NCBI GenBank assembly: GCA_022457155.1
Contig: JAJGOT010000059.1
Span: forward strand, 1 to 64,000
Source of the DNA: Cladopsammia gracilis
Lineage: Eukaryota; Cnidaria; Anthozoa; Scleractinia; Dendrophylliidae
DNA length: 64,000 nt
Reading direction: 5' to 3'
Made by a program: the position numbers and the translations under genes. The notes below the pieces were generated by a model. It was not told the origin of the DNA. It ran no database searches and was given only the letters and a program-made list of their open reading frames with translations. The stretch's first letter is position 1. Every line of letters begins with the position of its first letter. Shown one piece after another: positions 1 through 11,700 of this stretch.

Positions 1-3000
1 AGGTGGACAGGAGGACAAAGCAGGATGAAATTCATCTTATCACGAGGTATATATGGTGAAGGCTAAACAATTGGCTATGGAGGTTGTCCTGCATTTCAGA
101 TTTTGCAAACTATAGTTAATTCTTCACGTAACATTAATATACATAAATATGGTCAAATGGATGACTTACATGTATATAGCCCATGTGTCACATGGTGCTG
201 GACATGTAATTGTGAGAATGAGGTTGGACATCAACTTACGAAGGCACCTCAAGCAGCCCCTATTGGTCCATTGTTGATCTCATCTTCCCCACCCCAAGAG
301 GTAACCTCTTGTTTTCTAAATAATAATAACTTATAAAATAATGCATTTAACTTTATTATCCAAGGATCAATGATATGAATCTTCAAGATGAAAATGAAAT
401 TGATTGGCAAGTTATGGCCAGCAACTGGCCAAGGTAGGTCCACATGCATTTTGTAATGTTACAAGCAAAGAAAAATATGATTGCATTTAAAATCAAACCC
501 AGAAGCTATCCAGAGCAATGTATTTATCTTTGGTTTTCTTTTGTTTCAGTGTTCGCTCTCCACAGTGGCTCAGAAGCAAGTGGTGGGCATTAAAAAAGCA
601 TGTTCCTGAAAGTGATGCCACATCATTTGAAGGCATTTACTCCTATTTATATCACACATATATTGCAACGCTACAAAACAAAATCGAGAGACAAGAGGCT
701 CGTTTCAAGGGGAATAACCTACCACGGGTTTCTGTTAGACCAGTGCATATAAACCCAATGACACCAGGAACTATCTCAAACTCAGGGATTTCTCATACCA
801 TAACAGGTACTTTAATCTAACTGTCTATCTAGGTGCCTACTTTTGTTAGGTTGTCCACACAGGGCTCGATCAAGGTTGGAAGAGGTGGGGGGTGGGAGAG
901 GCAGTTGTAAATCAGTTATGCCACCACCACCCTTCACTAGCTAGGTCTCAGAAGTAATCAGCATGGAATGTCTCCTGGTAATAATCACTACTATATCAAT
1001 AAGAGAAGTCACGAGAATTAAGGAAACGACTTCTCCCCACTTCCCATAAGAAATGTATGGGGACAAAGAAGGAGAATTGTTTAAGACGTAATTAAAATGC
1101 AAAATCATTCCTATAGGTTCTCCCTTTCAAGTGATCTGGTTTATTCAAGAAACTTTCAAAAGTTTTAAAGTAATTTGTAGGTCCATTGTGTATTGCAGTC
1201 AGTAGTGATGGCACAGTAACAAGAGAAGATGAAACTTCTCCCCTCACCGCCAGTCACAGTAGATTTGAAGTGGTTCAAGTCAATGCGCTGACAACTCAAG
1301 ACATTTTCAATAGCCAATCAGCTGGGCAGGGGACGCCTTCATACATCATTCAAGCACCTGCAGGACAGACATACATCATCCAGCAACCCACTGGAAGACT
1401 TGTGAGACAGACGCACAGTGGAGAGCTGACAACAGGGTCAGAGGGGATTGACAGTGCCCAACATAATCAGGTAATGCTTATGAGACAGACACACAGTGGA
1501 GAGCTGACGACAGGATCAGAAGGGATTGGCAGTGCCCAACATGATCAGGTAATGTACTGTACTTTTTATTGTTTGGTGTAGTTTTTAGTCCTTTCTAAGT
1601 TTGACGTCCTATGCTTATAATATTTTTACTCCAAACTCGAAAGTGACCAATGTCAAACTTGGAAACAAAACTAAACAGCAATTCACAGGGAAAACTTCTC
1701 ATTTGATTTGAATGGTCACACTTGAGGGTTCATCCACTGACTAACTCCTGTCTCACTATGACAGCGCCTAACCATTATTATGGTCACAAGTTGAAGTGCC
1801 AGCAAATAGCATTTACCAAAATAGTTCCCACTATTATGGACTCCAAATCACAGTCTCACAGATGTCCATTGTAATGGGAGTTGACTGTCTGCTCATGACA
1901 TTTATTTTAATGGTCACACTTGAAAATATTTTTCACAGCCTGAAAAGTTAGAACTGTCTTTTAGAGCATAATTAACAGAGCCACATGAAATTGTGACCAT
2001 TCAGTTGATAGCTATTAGCCACTTTTGAGTGTTTCATCCATGTACCCAAAAGTTTGAACCATACTAGAAATATGTGTCTCGCAGAACCTCGCGAAGCTTG
2101 GGGGGAGGGTGCACTGCCAGTCGTAACTTTGTTGGCATCTTAATTTGCATATGAGTCTTTTCGTCATTCCACTTTGTCTTCTTTGAAACCAAAAATGTTG
2201 ATAGAAGGACCTTTCCATGGTTTACATACCGTTTACCATCTGCCATCTTTGTTTACCATGCTCCTATAGGCTTACATGGCTTACATTGTCAGTGGTTGTG
2301 ATTCCTTCATAGTTATGCAACTGCAGGACACCACACAATATATATAAAGGCAACCCAAGATCCACCGCCCTAAAGCAATCCACACATGATCCCCACGTGA
2401 TCCCCACGTGAATCCACGCGACAAATTTATAAACCTCACTTCCCAAGGAATTACAGGACATCTGTTGTTACCATCCCTATAACCATGACTTTTTTGTTAT
2501 TCAGGAGGTAGTCATGACAACAGCTGTACTTCAAGCACATCACGCTGTACAAACTCTCCCAGAGGTCTCACCTGAGTTTACACAAGCCATAGTACAGACA
2601 GACATCTCTGGACCTATCACTGCATCAGACCTGGCAAATGCAGGCCTCACCCACTCAGGGATTGCTAAGACAGACACTGATTTACAGGAAAGTGAAGTCG
2701 TGCATGATGATGAGCCTAACACTGTGGAGCAGACCAGCGTGGACAGCAGTGCACTCAGCAGCCATGGAGGACTGACAGTTGAGCTTCAGGTTGAGGGAGT
2801 CAGTGATAAAGAGGTGCAGACCTTAAAACAAGCAGGTGAGATGATCACTGACAAGAGTGGATGTAGGGGAGAGTTGAGGGTTGAAAACAAAAAGAATAGA
2901 GGATAACAAAGTACATCACAGAAAGTACTGCTTAACAGCTTCATTAGAAGAATGTTCTGCTCAACTGGTAACAAGTTTCATTTTTGGTTTAACGCACTCC

Positions 3001-3638
3001 AGGCTCATATTAAAACCACATTGCATGCCTCCCTCAACCTTATTAATGAAAATCCTAAAACCTTGCAATTGTGTGGTTAACTTGCAGGTCCTGCAGCGAT
3101 TGCTCAAACCCTGGATGGTAAACACCTACCAGACACACCAGTTGTACACATGCATCAAGTCAGGCCACAAAATAGAGATGTTGTAGTGAGCACTGATTCC
3201 TTGGGAGATGTTCATGTGACTGTCATCTCAAACATGGAAACAAGTTTAGCAGCTACCTTGTCACCCTCTTCTGCCATTACAATTTCTCAACATGGGTTAT
3301 CTGCTAACAGTAATTCCAGTGATTTATCTGTAAATGCAATGGTCCCACAAGTAACGTTACCAGATGAAATTCTGCAATCACAGTCTGAAGAACCGGTGGT
3401 TCTGTCTCCTACTGAGACAGCAAGTGTCATGATGGTATCAGAAAATCCCATGTCAGTGACATCAACTCTTCCGTCACAAATCCTTCAATCACAGAATGAT
3501 GACAATACGATCTTGACCCACCCCTCCCCTGAAACAAGCAGTACTGTGTCCAGTAGTCTAGCCGTCAGTGGGGCACTTGACAATGTTGTTACTGTCACGG
3601 GTGGGCTAGAGCATTCAGACAATTGGTTGCCCTCTTAG
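1..3638 (+). CDS. DMTF1: DMTF1-like cyclin-D-binding Myb-type transcription factor, 3' part (5' end outside window)
   Basis: Nuclear Myb-type DNA-binding transcription factor; the vertebrate relative binds D-type cyclins and activates ARF. Exons that join in frame are 1-46 (partial), 365-433, 550-806, 1199-1548, 2505-2835 and 3088-3638 (TAG 3636-3638). The first three encode the end of the Myb repeat region, including DENEIDWQVMASNWP and VRSPQWLRSKWW, which closely match the segment I remember from vertebrate DMTF1. The rest is a long Ser/Thr/Gln-rich low-complexity tail, as expected for the activation region. The N-terminus and first Myb repeats lie upstream of the window. The exon ending at 1548 contains a 78-bp tandem duplication that also copies the splice donor, so an alternative end at 1470 keeps frame. 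A polyadenylation signal follows the stop by about 20 bases. The family call is firm; splicing of the tail exons is inferred from frame and splice consensus. Confidence 0.88.
1399..1554 (+). repeat. 78-bp tandem duplication spanning a DMTF1 splice donor
   Basis: Two adjacent 78-bp copies (1399-1476 and 1477-1554) differ at 7 positions, all transitions. Each copy ends with the same donor hexamer after CAG, so there are donors at 1471 and 1549. Since 78 is divisible by three, use of either donor joins the next exon at 2505 in frame, giving proteins with one or two copies of a 26-residue unit containing RQTHSGELTTGSEGI. Confidence 0.95.
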
Positions 3639-3659
3639 TAATTGAATGCCAATTTTTGT

Positions 3660-3665
3660 AATAAA
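3660..3665 (+). promoter_or_regulatory. Polyadenylation signal AATAAA of the DMTF1-like gene
   Basis: Canonical AATAAA, 22 bases after the stop codon of the DMTF1-like reading frame. Another AATAAA occurs near 4256, so a longer 3' UTR is possible. Confidence 0.6.
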
Positions 3666-4400
3666 CATTTGGGGAGTTTCAGGGAACACAAGTTAACTCG
3701 GATAAAAGAGCAGAATACAGGGGAGTTTTAACTCTCATGGTTTAAACTTTCTTCATTTCCCTATTTATTAAAAACATTCCAAGTCGGAAGTGACAGTAGG
3801 CAGGAGACCAGGAGGTTGGACTGTCGTTGATTCTCATAAATTTAAATTTGATGGAAGCCCACAAAAATCAATGGAAACATGAAAACGGGCAGTTAAAAGA
3901 TAGCTAGAGATTTTCCTTTTGCTTTTAATGACAGATTCTGTGTTTTCCAGTAAAACAGTAGAACAGGCAAATCTTGTCGACTTCAAACCTTGAAACTGTC
4001 CTTAACAACCCGACTTACCTGTCATCTTACAAGCACAACCCAAGAAAAATGTTCTGGCTATTTGTTAAAAGTTCATATTCATGTTGTGATATATTTATGT
4101 GTTTACATTTTTAGAAAATCTTCTTCAGAAATCTTCTGAAAGGTGTCGCATATGTTTATTGCACTAAAATACTTAATTTTATATTGGTCTAAACAAACTT
4201 TGGAATTATAATGCCAGTAAAGGCAATTCTGCAATTCTGCAAGCATGGGTTATGGAATAAATTAACTTAATAACTATTCCACAAAGAGATACAAATAAAC
4301 TAAAACTTAATAGCTGCCTCGACTTCTGTTTAGCTAACTTTGTTTTACGATTATACCAATGATACACATGATTGAAAGAAACGTGGTCGGGTGTATGTAG

Positions 4401-4592
4401 AGGTGATGTTACACGGGATGATTCCTAACGACGATTTTTAGCGCAACAAAATTAACGACAGGTATGTTACACGAAACCGAACTTGAGTAAAATTCGTGTT
4501 TTTGCGTTGAAAGTTTTTGATGCTGATTCAAAAAGTTTGCAACGCAAAAATTGCGAAGAAAATCGTCCGCCCGCACCCGTGTAACATCGCCT
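4401..4592. mobile_element. MITE-like element with terminal inverted repeats
   Basis: About 190 bp without coding capacity. The left end (AGGTGATGTTACACGGG) is the near-perfect reverse complement of the right end (CCCGTGTAACATCGCCT). The interior has further partly complementary CGATTTT and AAAATCG blocks. No clear target-site duplication was found. It fits a non-autonomous DNA transposon. The sequence between the DMTF1-like gene and this element is otherwise featureless AT-rich DNA. Confidence 0.7.
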
Positions 4593-5489
4593 TATTAAAA
4601 GTTTAATCCATGAACGATGTGACGGAAAGGTTTTCTGAGAAGTAGAAAAAACTTCTTGTGTTCTCAGATAAATTACACATTATTACAACACAGTATGCAA
4701 AAAAAATCATATCCTGAACTTTTTAGGAAGGATTTGTCTTGTTCCCAGAACTCCACTGTGTCGTATTGTTCCAAAGTGATGACGGCACAGTTTGGTAGTC
4801 TATGCTTTTTCCCGACAACGCGCGTTTCTTCAATTTGGTATATGAACGACGTTTGTAGAGTGTTTCATGATCAGGATATCCAATGTTCTTTTAGGAAAAG
4901 AAATTCCCCACGACGTGCCTATCTTTTTAAATTCATGTTTGTGCATGTGAAGTCTTAAAATTTTCTAGCTTATTGTTGCTTCTTGCTGTTGACCGCACGC
5001 TGTTTCGTGTTTTATGTAAACGTGCTGGCAGGCCGTTCCATAAAACGTTTCGTTTTCCATCGCCTGACCAGCCCGACATTTTTTATTATGGCTTTGCTGT
5101 GTGAAAAACCCATATAAAGTTTAAAAAAGAAAGTACAGCTTCACTGACCGATAAAAGAGAACTCCAAGGCCAGCCGAAAACATCCCGTGTTCTATAAAAA
5201 CGTGTTGCCGACTAATATCATCTGGGACTTAAGCTTATGCTTTTTATCCAGTTCGCTCACGCTCATTACCTTTTCCAAGTTACATTTTCTGTGCCGTAAA
5301 AATAATAAGGAACTGGTGATATACTTACTTGTTTAATAATGTGATGTCCAGATTTATAAACGAGTTATTTCCTGGCTTTGTTTTGAGGTGAAGAACTTGA
5401 AAGAAAAGCACTCTCGAGAAGTTACCACGTGATCATGATTTTCCCGCCACTTTGCCTTGTGGCGCGGGTGGCGCGGCGTTCCTCATTTT

Positions 5490-5740
5490 CTTTTAATCTC
5501 GTACCCAGTGTCCTCACCGAAAAATCAACGAAATCGTGAACGATCTATTGCGTAACATTGCATCAGTACTGGACCGATCAAACAATGTATGTATTCTTTT
5601 CGAAATTCTTTTCAATCTTTTCTTTTTTTTTCAGTACTGATCCAATGTTACGCAATAGATCGTTCACGATTACGGCATTTGCAGTTTCGTTGATTTCTCA
5701 CCGAAAAGCCCACGGATTCTTGGTACGAGATTGGTTTTCA
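5490..5740. repeat. Long imperfect inverted repeat
   Basis: The core arms 5532-5571 and 5632-5671 are 40 bp with a single mismatch, separated by a 60-bp loop. Similarity continues outward through blocks containing ATCAACGAAA, TCACCGAAAA and TCTCGTACC on the left and their complements on the right, with a short insertion in the right arm. The loop is pyrimidine-rich and ends in TCAG. The open frame over this region is only a by-product of the palindrome. Confidence 0.75.
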
Positions 5741-6209
5741 TTGGGAGGAAGAGTTTTCGCGTTCGTAAAAAACGGAAAGAACGTTTATTTTAGAAATTTT
5801 GTAGTTGTGCATTAAAGAGCAAAAGCGTCGGTCCTCAATAAACACATCTTAAAGTTCACTAACTTTGGAATGGAAACTCAACGAAAATCGTCCAAACCGT
5901 ATAAAATCAGGAGCGCATAACCCGGAGAGTGCAAGTCGCATAACACGTCTATGTCACGGCGTATTCACAGACCTATTTATTTTTAGTTTACGAGTTTGGA
6001 TTGGCAAAAAAATGCGCGCCAATTGGAAAAAATTGTCACTCTCCTGTGTACCTCTGAAGAGGTATTACAGGTTATGTATGTATGTACGTTTTTGTGCCTT
6101 ACGTCCCATTCCGAAGATACTCTCCCATTAGGTATTTAGGTCTGTATGACCCCTAAGGATATGGATTTTCATCCGCGTTGGTTTCGAAATGGCTATGACA
6201 CCCTTTGGT

Positions 6210-6549
6210 CCCGGGGGGGGGGGGGGGGACTCCCATATAAAAATGACGGGGGTGCTCGTCGTACCTTTTAGGGGTCAAAATTTGTAGATTGGCACCGCTT
6301 AGGGTACTGAAATCTAAAATGACCACCGTTAGAAATATCGCGGTACCTTTTAGGGTATTGAGCCAAAAAAATATGACAGAATATGGCATGTGTTGTTTTA
6401 GAATTGGGTACCTCTTAGGGGTAAAAATTATTTTGAGCCACGCCCATCAAACGAGATTCTAGTACCTTTTAGGGTGTATTTCGAACATTTCCGACGCGAG
6501 CACCCCCGTTATTTTTATATGTCAGTCCCCTCCCCCCCACCCCCTCGGG
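6210..6549. mobile_element. Non-autonomous DNA transposon with G/C-tract ends (copy 1)
   Basis: Begins with CCCGGG followed by a G run and ends with a C-rich run and CGGG. Subterminal inverted repeats include CATATAAAAATGACGGGGGTG and its near complement. It is flanked by an exact 8-bp direct repeat CCTTTGGT at 6202-6209 and 6550-6557, the expected target-site duplication. The interior repeats TACCTTTTAGGG-like motifs and has no coding capacity. The same type occurs at 33887-34327 and 56483-56809. An 8-bp duplication suits hAT or P superfamilies. Confidence 0.8.
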
Positions 6550-6557
6550 CCTTTGGT

Positions 6558-7648
6558 CTCATGTTCAGAGGCCGCCGTGGCAATAAAAGAGTGATCTGTT
6601 TGAACACAAACGGTCGGGAAAATGCAGGACGAGTTCTTTTTGCACTAGATAGAGATTTATCCGGTGGATAGCGTTATCCACTCTTTGAACAACTGGATCC
6701 TAGGGTCTCTTGGGTCTCTCCAAGCCTTGTCTTTCTGTGCCACGTGATATAAAGCAACGGGTTTGACCTGTGTTGAGCACGTGCAGGAGTAACAGATATA
6801 AACAATCATTGATCAATAGACCTTTGTTCAAAAACAGGAAATTGGCTCGCTTTAATATATCACAGATTAATGTTCAATGGATGTCAGCAGACTCGACAAG
6901 AAAAACGGAATTTTTGCTTTTTGTCTATTCTCAAAGCCAATGGTAAGTACCTATTTTACTGGCTTTACTCCTTGTAGAGCAATTTGGATTAATGCGGCAT
7001 GAGCGCTTTCCAATCCAATCTGATACCAGTCAAGTATAAAATTGAAATCGGCAAATATTGCAAAAAATCTGGAACTTGAATATCGAAACCACAACATCAT
7101 CAAACCGGTACCCTGAATACATTTTGAATGGCGGAATCCTAAGGACTCCAAAGTCAGAACCATTTTTAGATTGTAATAAAGTCAATAAACTGCACCGCAG
7201 GAAAGTACTGGCCAATAACTTTTATTTAAATGATTACATTTGACGTGATTTGAAGGTTCATACGACAAACTTTCACGAACCACCACAGATGTAGGACATA
7301 AAAATAGCACAATAGGAAAGTATCACTCAATAGCTTTCTTTTTATAAAATGGTCATACTTTAGGAATTCATTTCAATTGATTTTACAAATGCAATAGCTG
7401 GAATATGCAGCTGTTGTTTGTGTTATCACGCAACGCCTCCCCCCTCCCCCTCCCCCACCACTCAAATGCACTGTTAGTGGAGAGGGGCGTTGTGACTAGA
7501 ATCTGGGAGGATCAGCTCTGGGATTATAGCACGTACATGGTAACAATAAAACAACATTTATATTTTACAGATTTTCTATTTAAATAACAAGAGAGATTCT
7601 AGCCACAGCATTGCCAAATGAACACAATTTCTGGAGATTAATTACGCA
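6558..7648. other. Intergenic, no gene seen
   Basis: About 1.1 kb between transposon copy 1 and the small ORF. Open frames are short and lack splice logic or recognisable motifs. A C-rich run (CCTCCCCCCTCCCCC type) lies near 7437-7456. Nothing else is supported here. Confidence 0.5.
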
Positions 7649-7885
7649 ATGAGATTGACATCAACAAACCTCACTTCTGGAGCTGAAAAACTCGATACCC
7701 CTTCCAGCACGGACAACATTGTTTTAATCACGGTTTCAACTTGGTTATTCGTGTTGTGCTGTATCGCTCTGTTCTTTTATTATCATTGGCAAGTCTGCCG
7801 ATACATCGTAGATACGCGAACCGGGAATCGCCATAATAATTTTCTTTCCGGCTATTATTCAAAGCCCTCAAGACCGCGAAGATAA
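7649..7885 (+). CDS. Small single-pass membrane protein ORF, unidentified (doubtful)
   Basis: A 78-residue frame with one strong hydrophobic stretch at about residues 24-47 (includes WLFVLCCIALFFYYHW), a polar N-terminus rich in Thr/Ser and a basic C-terminus ending in Arg residues. This would suit a single-pass membrane protein with a cytosolic tail. An AATAAA lies near 7902, just after the stop. I do not recognise a family, and no upstream exon or promoter can be shown. It could be a lineage-restricted peptide, a last exon, or chance. Confidence 0.3.
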   Translation: MRLTSTNLTSGAEKLDTPSSTDNIVLITVSTWLFVLCCIALFFYYHWQVCRYIVDTRTGNRHNNFLSGYYSKPSRPRR

Positions 7886-7953
7886 ATCTGTTTGTCACAC
7901 CAATAAATTTAATGAGAAGCCCAGGATAGGAGCAGTTGGTCACGCTACTTGTA

Positions 7954-8254
7954 TTGTAACGCAACCTAGGATTGTACTTCTGTTGTAACGCAACGTGGTG
8001 TGCTATCACCCAACTTGAAATGTATAAATGAAACAAACGTTAACAAGAGGAGTCATGATCGGATTTCGTTTGGAAAAACTGTGTGTTACGCCACTTGAAT
8101 TGTAATGCAACCTAGTATTACAGAGAAAACATAACCGACAAATTGCAAGGCTGATCTGACTAAATCTTCAAAGAACTCGTAAAGATATAAACAGGATATA
8201 ACTCTGCCAACTCTGGGAGATCTGTTTGTCACGGTACTTGAATTGTAACGCAAG
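7954..8254. repeat. Cluster of four TTGTAACGCAAC-like motifs
   Basis: The 12-mer TTGTAACGCAAC or a one-to-two-base variant occurs at 7954-7965, 7983-7994, 8100-8111 and 8243-8254. Three are preceded by TACTTG or CACTTG. The spacing is irregular, so this is a set of degenerate repeat copies or a motif cluster rather than a tidy array. It lies between the small membrane ORF and the PRPF18 promoter region. Confidence 0.5.
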
Positions 8255-8724
8255 GTAGTATACCAGCGTTACAAAGAAGCCACATATAGAACAATAGAAT
8301 TAGATACTTGACAACGTAATTTCTCATTTTGCTGATATTTATTTATTAAACTTATAATATAAAAAAAGTTAAATAAATTTGTAAAAACTGTGTGAAAAAA
8401 GTCAATCAGTCATTTTTGGTGCTGACCCTCTGCAAAATGATTGGTCATGCGCATAAAATTCTAAATGACAAATGAGGAAACGTGGACTGTGAAGAGGCTC
8501 CAGTAATAGTGTCGGGTATAGGGTTAACGGAAATTATTATTAAAACGAGGAAAGAGAACCTGGCATTTGCATTTGTGCGGCCTGCCACCTTTCCCTCCCT
8601 CCCTCCCTCGTTCAGCCCCAGAGACGTTACGCTGCGCGGGGACTGGAACAGACTCGAGGAGAGGACATTACATGCTCATTACATGACATACCAGTTTTCC
8701 AGAGTGTTCGAAGTCAAGTTGTCA

Positions 8725-11700
8725 ATGGATTTGCTTCTCGCAGAAATCGACAGAAAAAAGAAACAGATCGAACAAAATGAAGTCACATCGGTGAGTATTA
8801 GTGATGAGATTGTACTAGAGGAATGTTTACCTTGAAGGCAAACCAAAAGTTACTAGAATGCTGAACATGCATGCTCAAACTAACCAAACATAATTTTGCC
8901 CACAGTTCATTAGGTAAAACAACGTAACGAATATTTGTTATTGCTTATTCATGTAATGGATTAATTGCTATGTGTTGTTGTTTTTTTGTGACTGGTTCAC
9001 CCAGCTGGCGTCATTATTTTGTCTGACTGACACAATGTTTTCATTCCTTCATTCATTACATGGAAATCGTTGTGTACAAAATATGTAGACACTGTGTAAA
9101 CGTGTCTAAATGTTGACTAATGTTCCTTAATGTGGGTTGGGTGGAGTAATAAAAATCTACCGTTGTATCTTAATGGAAGGAACATCAAGTTGCAAGGTAT
9201 GTCCCTCAATCAAGCTGTTCAGAAGTGTTCTGAACACTAATGTCTTCACATTAGCTGACAATCTGTTTGATTGGTAGAGTGATAGTCTGCAGTCAAATGT
9301 GTGCAGAGCGGGAGGTCGAGGGTTTCAATCTCAGCCGACCAACACTCAAGGTCTGCCTTTGCTATGATATCTGAAATGTTAAGACCTTCACGTAGCTGGG
9401 ATAACCACATAGAAACGGTGGTCCTGTCTTCAATGGGATGTAAAAGAACCACTGAGGACCTACCTACATTGTAACAAAACCCTGGCTGTGACCACCCTTG
9501 TACATTCATACATTCGTTCATGAGTGGAGTGGGGTGGGGAGATGAGATCAACAGTAAATGGACCAATAGCGGCTGCTTGAGGCACCTTCATCAGCATTCT
9601 TATAAGTGTATGTTTAAGTGCCATGAGATGCTTGTGTTATGGATGCTAAATAAGAAATTCTTTTTTTTTTTTAGAATAAGAAGTACTTTAGAAGAGATGA
9701 CTTAGCAGCCAAACAAGCAGAGGAATATAAAAAGAAGCAAGAGGTGTTGAAATATTAGTTCTTTTTAAATAATGCCTTTCATTTTTTCTAATTAATTGGG
9801 TTTTTTTTGTAATAGTTTTGGGTGAAGGGAAACTATGCCTAGTCTGGATGAATGCAAGTCCCTCGCACAGCTGGCAAGTGCTTTGAGAAAGAAGTTTTCA
9901 ACCCTGCATTTTAGCATTTATGTGCATCATAACATGCAAATGGTGTTACATGACACAAGCCACTGCAAACACCACAGTGTAGCTGTGTATGTGTGCTCAG
10001 TGTAACCTACCAGATGCCGGAGTTCAGACCGTACAGAGATGAATAAATTAATCAGTAAATTATTGTGTCACAATGTAAGAATTGTACTGTAACAACTGAA
10101 TGGTAACCTAAGTGCTTCACCTTGTCAAGGCTAATACCAGTCAGTGTGTTTATTTTTGTCTTTCTTTTTAATTTAGGAAAAACTCAAAGAAAAAGAGGTA
10201 AGCTCAGGTCAACAATCTTTTTCCACAATTTTCATTATCTTTTATAAGAAACTAGAGGCTGATGAAATGCTTTTGTTTTGCAGGAAAAAACTGGTAAAAG
10301 AGCTGCAGAACATGACATATTTTCTGGATTTAAAAAGAAAAAGGATGATGGAGAAACTAAATCTGCAATGATCCCAAGAGAAGAGGTTAGTAAATGACTG
10401 AAAGAAGCTTAAATTTGCTTTAACATCCAAAAGGTGCTGTATCATTACAGAGGTGCCACACCTTTTGTGGTGGAACTTTATTGTCAGAGGTCATGAAATT
10501 GAGGTTTGTTGATACTATAAAGAGGCTTTCTAATCTGACTGTGTGGGTTCATAGCATCAGAAAAAGAAAATTATACCTACATTTGTTGTGACATGTTCTC
10601 ATCTTTTTTAAGGTGATTCGACGGCTGAGAGAAAGAGGGGAACCCATCAGACTGTTTGGTGAAAGTGATGAAGAGGCTTGTCAGAGACTAAGGTTACCAT
10701 TAAATATGTTATGCAGTGCCTGTTTAGGGGTAGTGTGCCATTAACCAAATCACAATACAGTAGAACAACAATAATATAAACTTGATATAGAACAACAGAC
10801 AGACTTTCAACCTGAAGGTCAGTGGTTCGAGCCTGGTCTCTGCCGTCGTGTTGTTTCCTTAGACAAGAAACTTTGCTCTATGTTGTCTCTCTCCACCCAG
10901 GTGTATAAATGGGTACAGCCGACATAATGCTGGGGGTAACCTTGCAATGGACAAGCATCCCATCCAGGGGGGAGTAGTGATACTGTCAGTCGCTTCAAGC
11001 TACAGACACTGGGTTAAGCTCTGGCAGTGTGAGCCATTACGCTTGTGAAGACTTACTGTACCTACCATAAAACAACAACACAATAGACTTGGTATATGTG
11101 AACCATTACGCTACGCTTGTGAAGACTTACCTACCATAAAACAAAAAAAACACAATAGACTTGGTACATGTATATGGAGCACTATCCTTGTTTAGTTTGC
11201 AATAATATTGCTTTTTGCCCTCCTAACCCTTCCACTGCTAAACACCCAAGCTTTTTTGTTCCACAAATTATAGTTGAGTCCCATTTACACAAACACTGTC
11301 AATACCAAAGAAACTGAGTGGCTGTGTACATTTTGGGTGGTGGCTTACAGGAAGCACAACTATTTAACATGCAGATGTGAGAAATTGAACCATCTGTATT
11401 ACATATTTGCCTGCCCAATAATCTTTTCTAAAATCAAGTTTCTGACATATAAAATGAAATCCTGTTCTGCAGGAGAATCGAGATGCTCGCTCCAGAAATT
11501 AATAAGGTATGTACATGTAATCAGTATAAGAAATGTTGTTTGAATTCATTTAATTAAAAAATTTTGTAAGGGTAATTCTTCGCATGTGCATTTTCTGAAT
11601 TCAGGAATTTCAAACTTTTCCACATCTTGAGATGTTAAAAAAATTGTTTTAGAGGAAAAAAATCTAACAGTTGTATATGTAGTTTTGGATTTTTTGTGGG

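Noticed and set aside
8482..8724. In-frame upstream extension of PRPF18
   Set aside because: The frame stays open upstream of ATG 8725, but the residues are unlike any PRPF18 N-terminus and include a simple TCCC repeat. It is taken as 5' UTR.
9275..9345. tRNA gene
   Set aside because: A- and B-box-like words are present but the B box lacks the GGTTC core and no cloverleaf can be drawn; SINE remnant is more likely.
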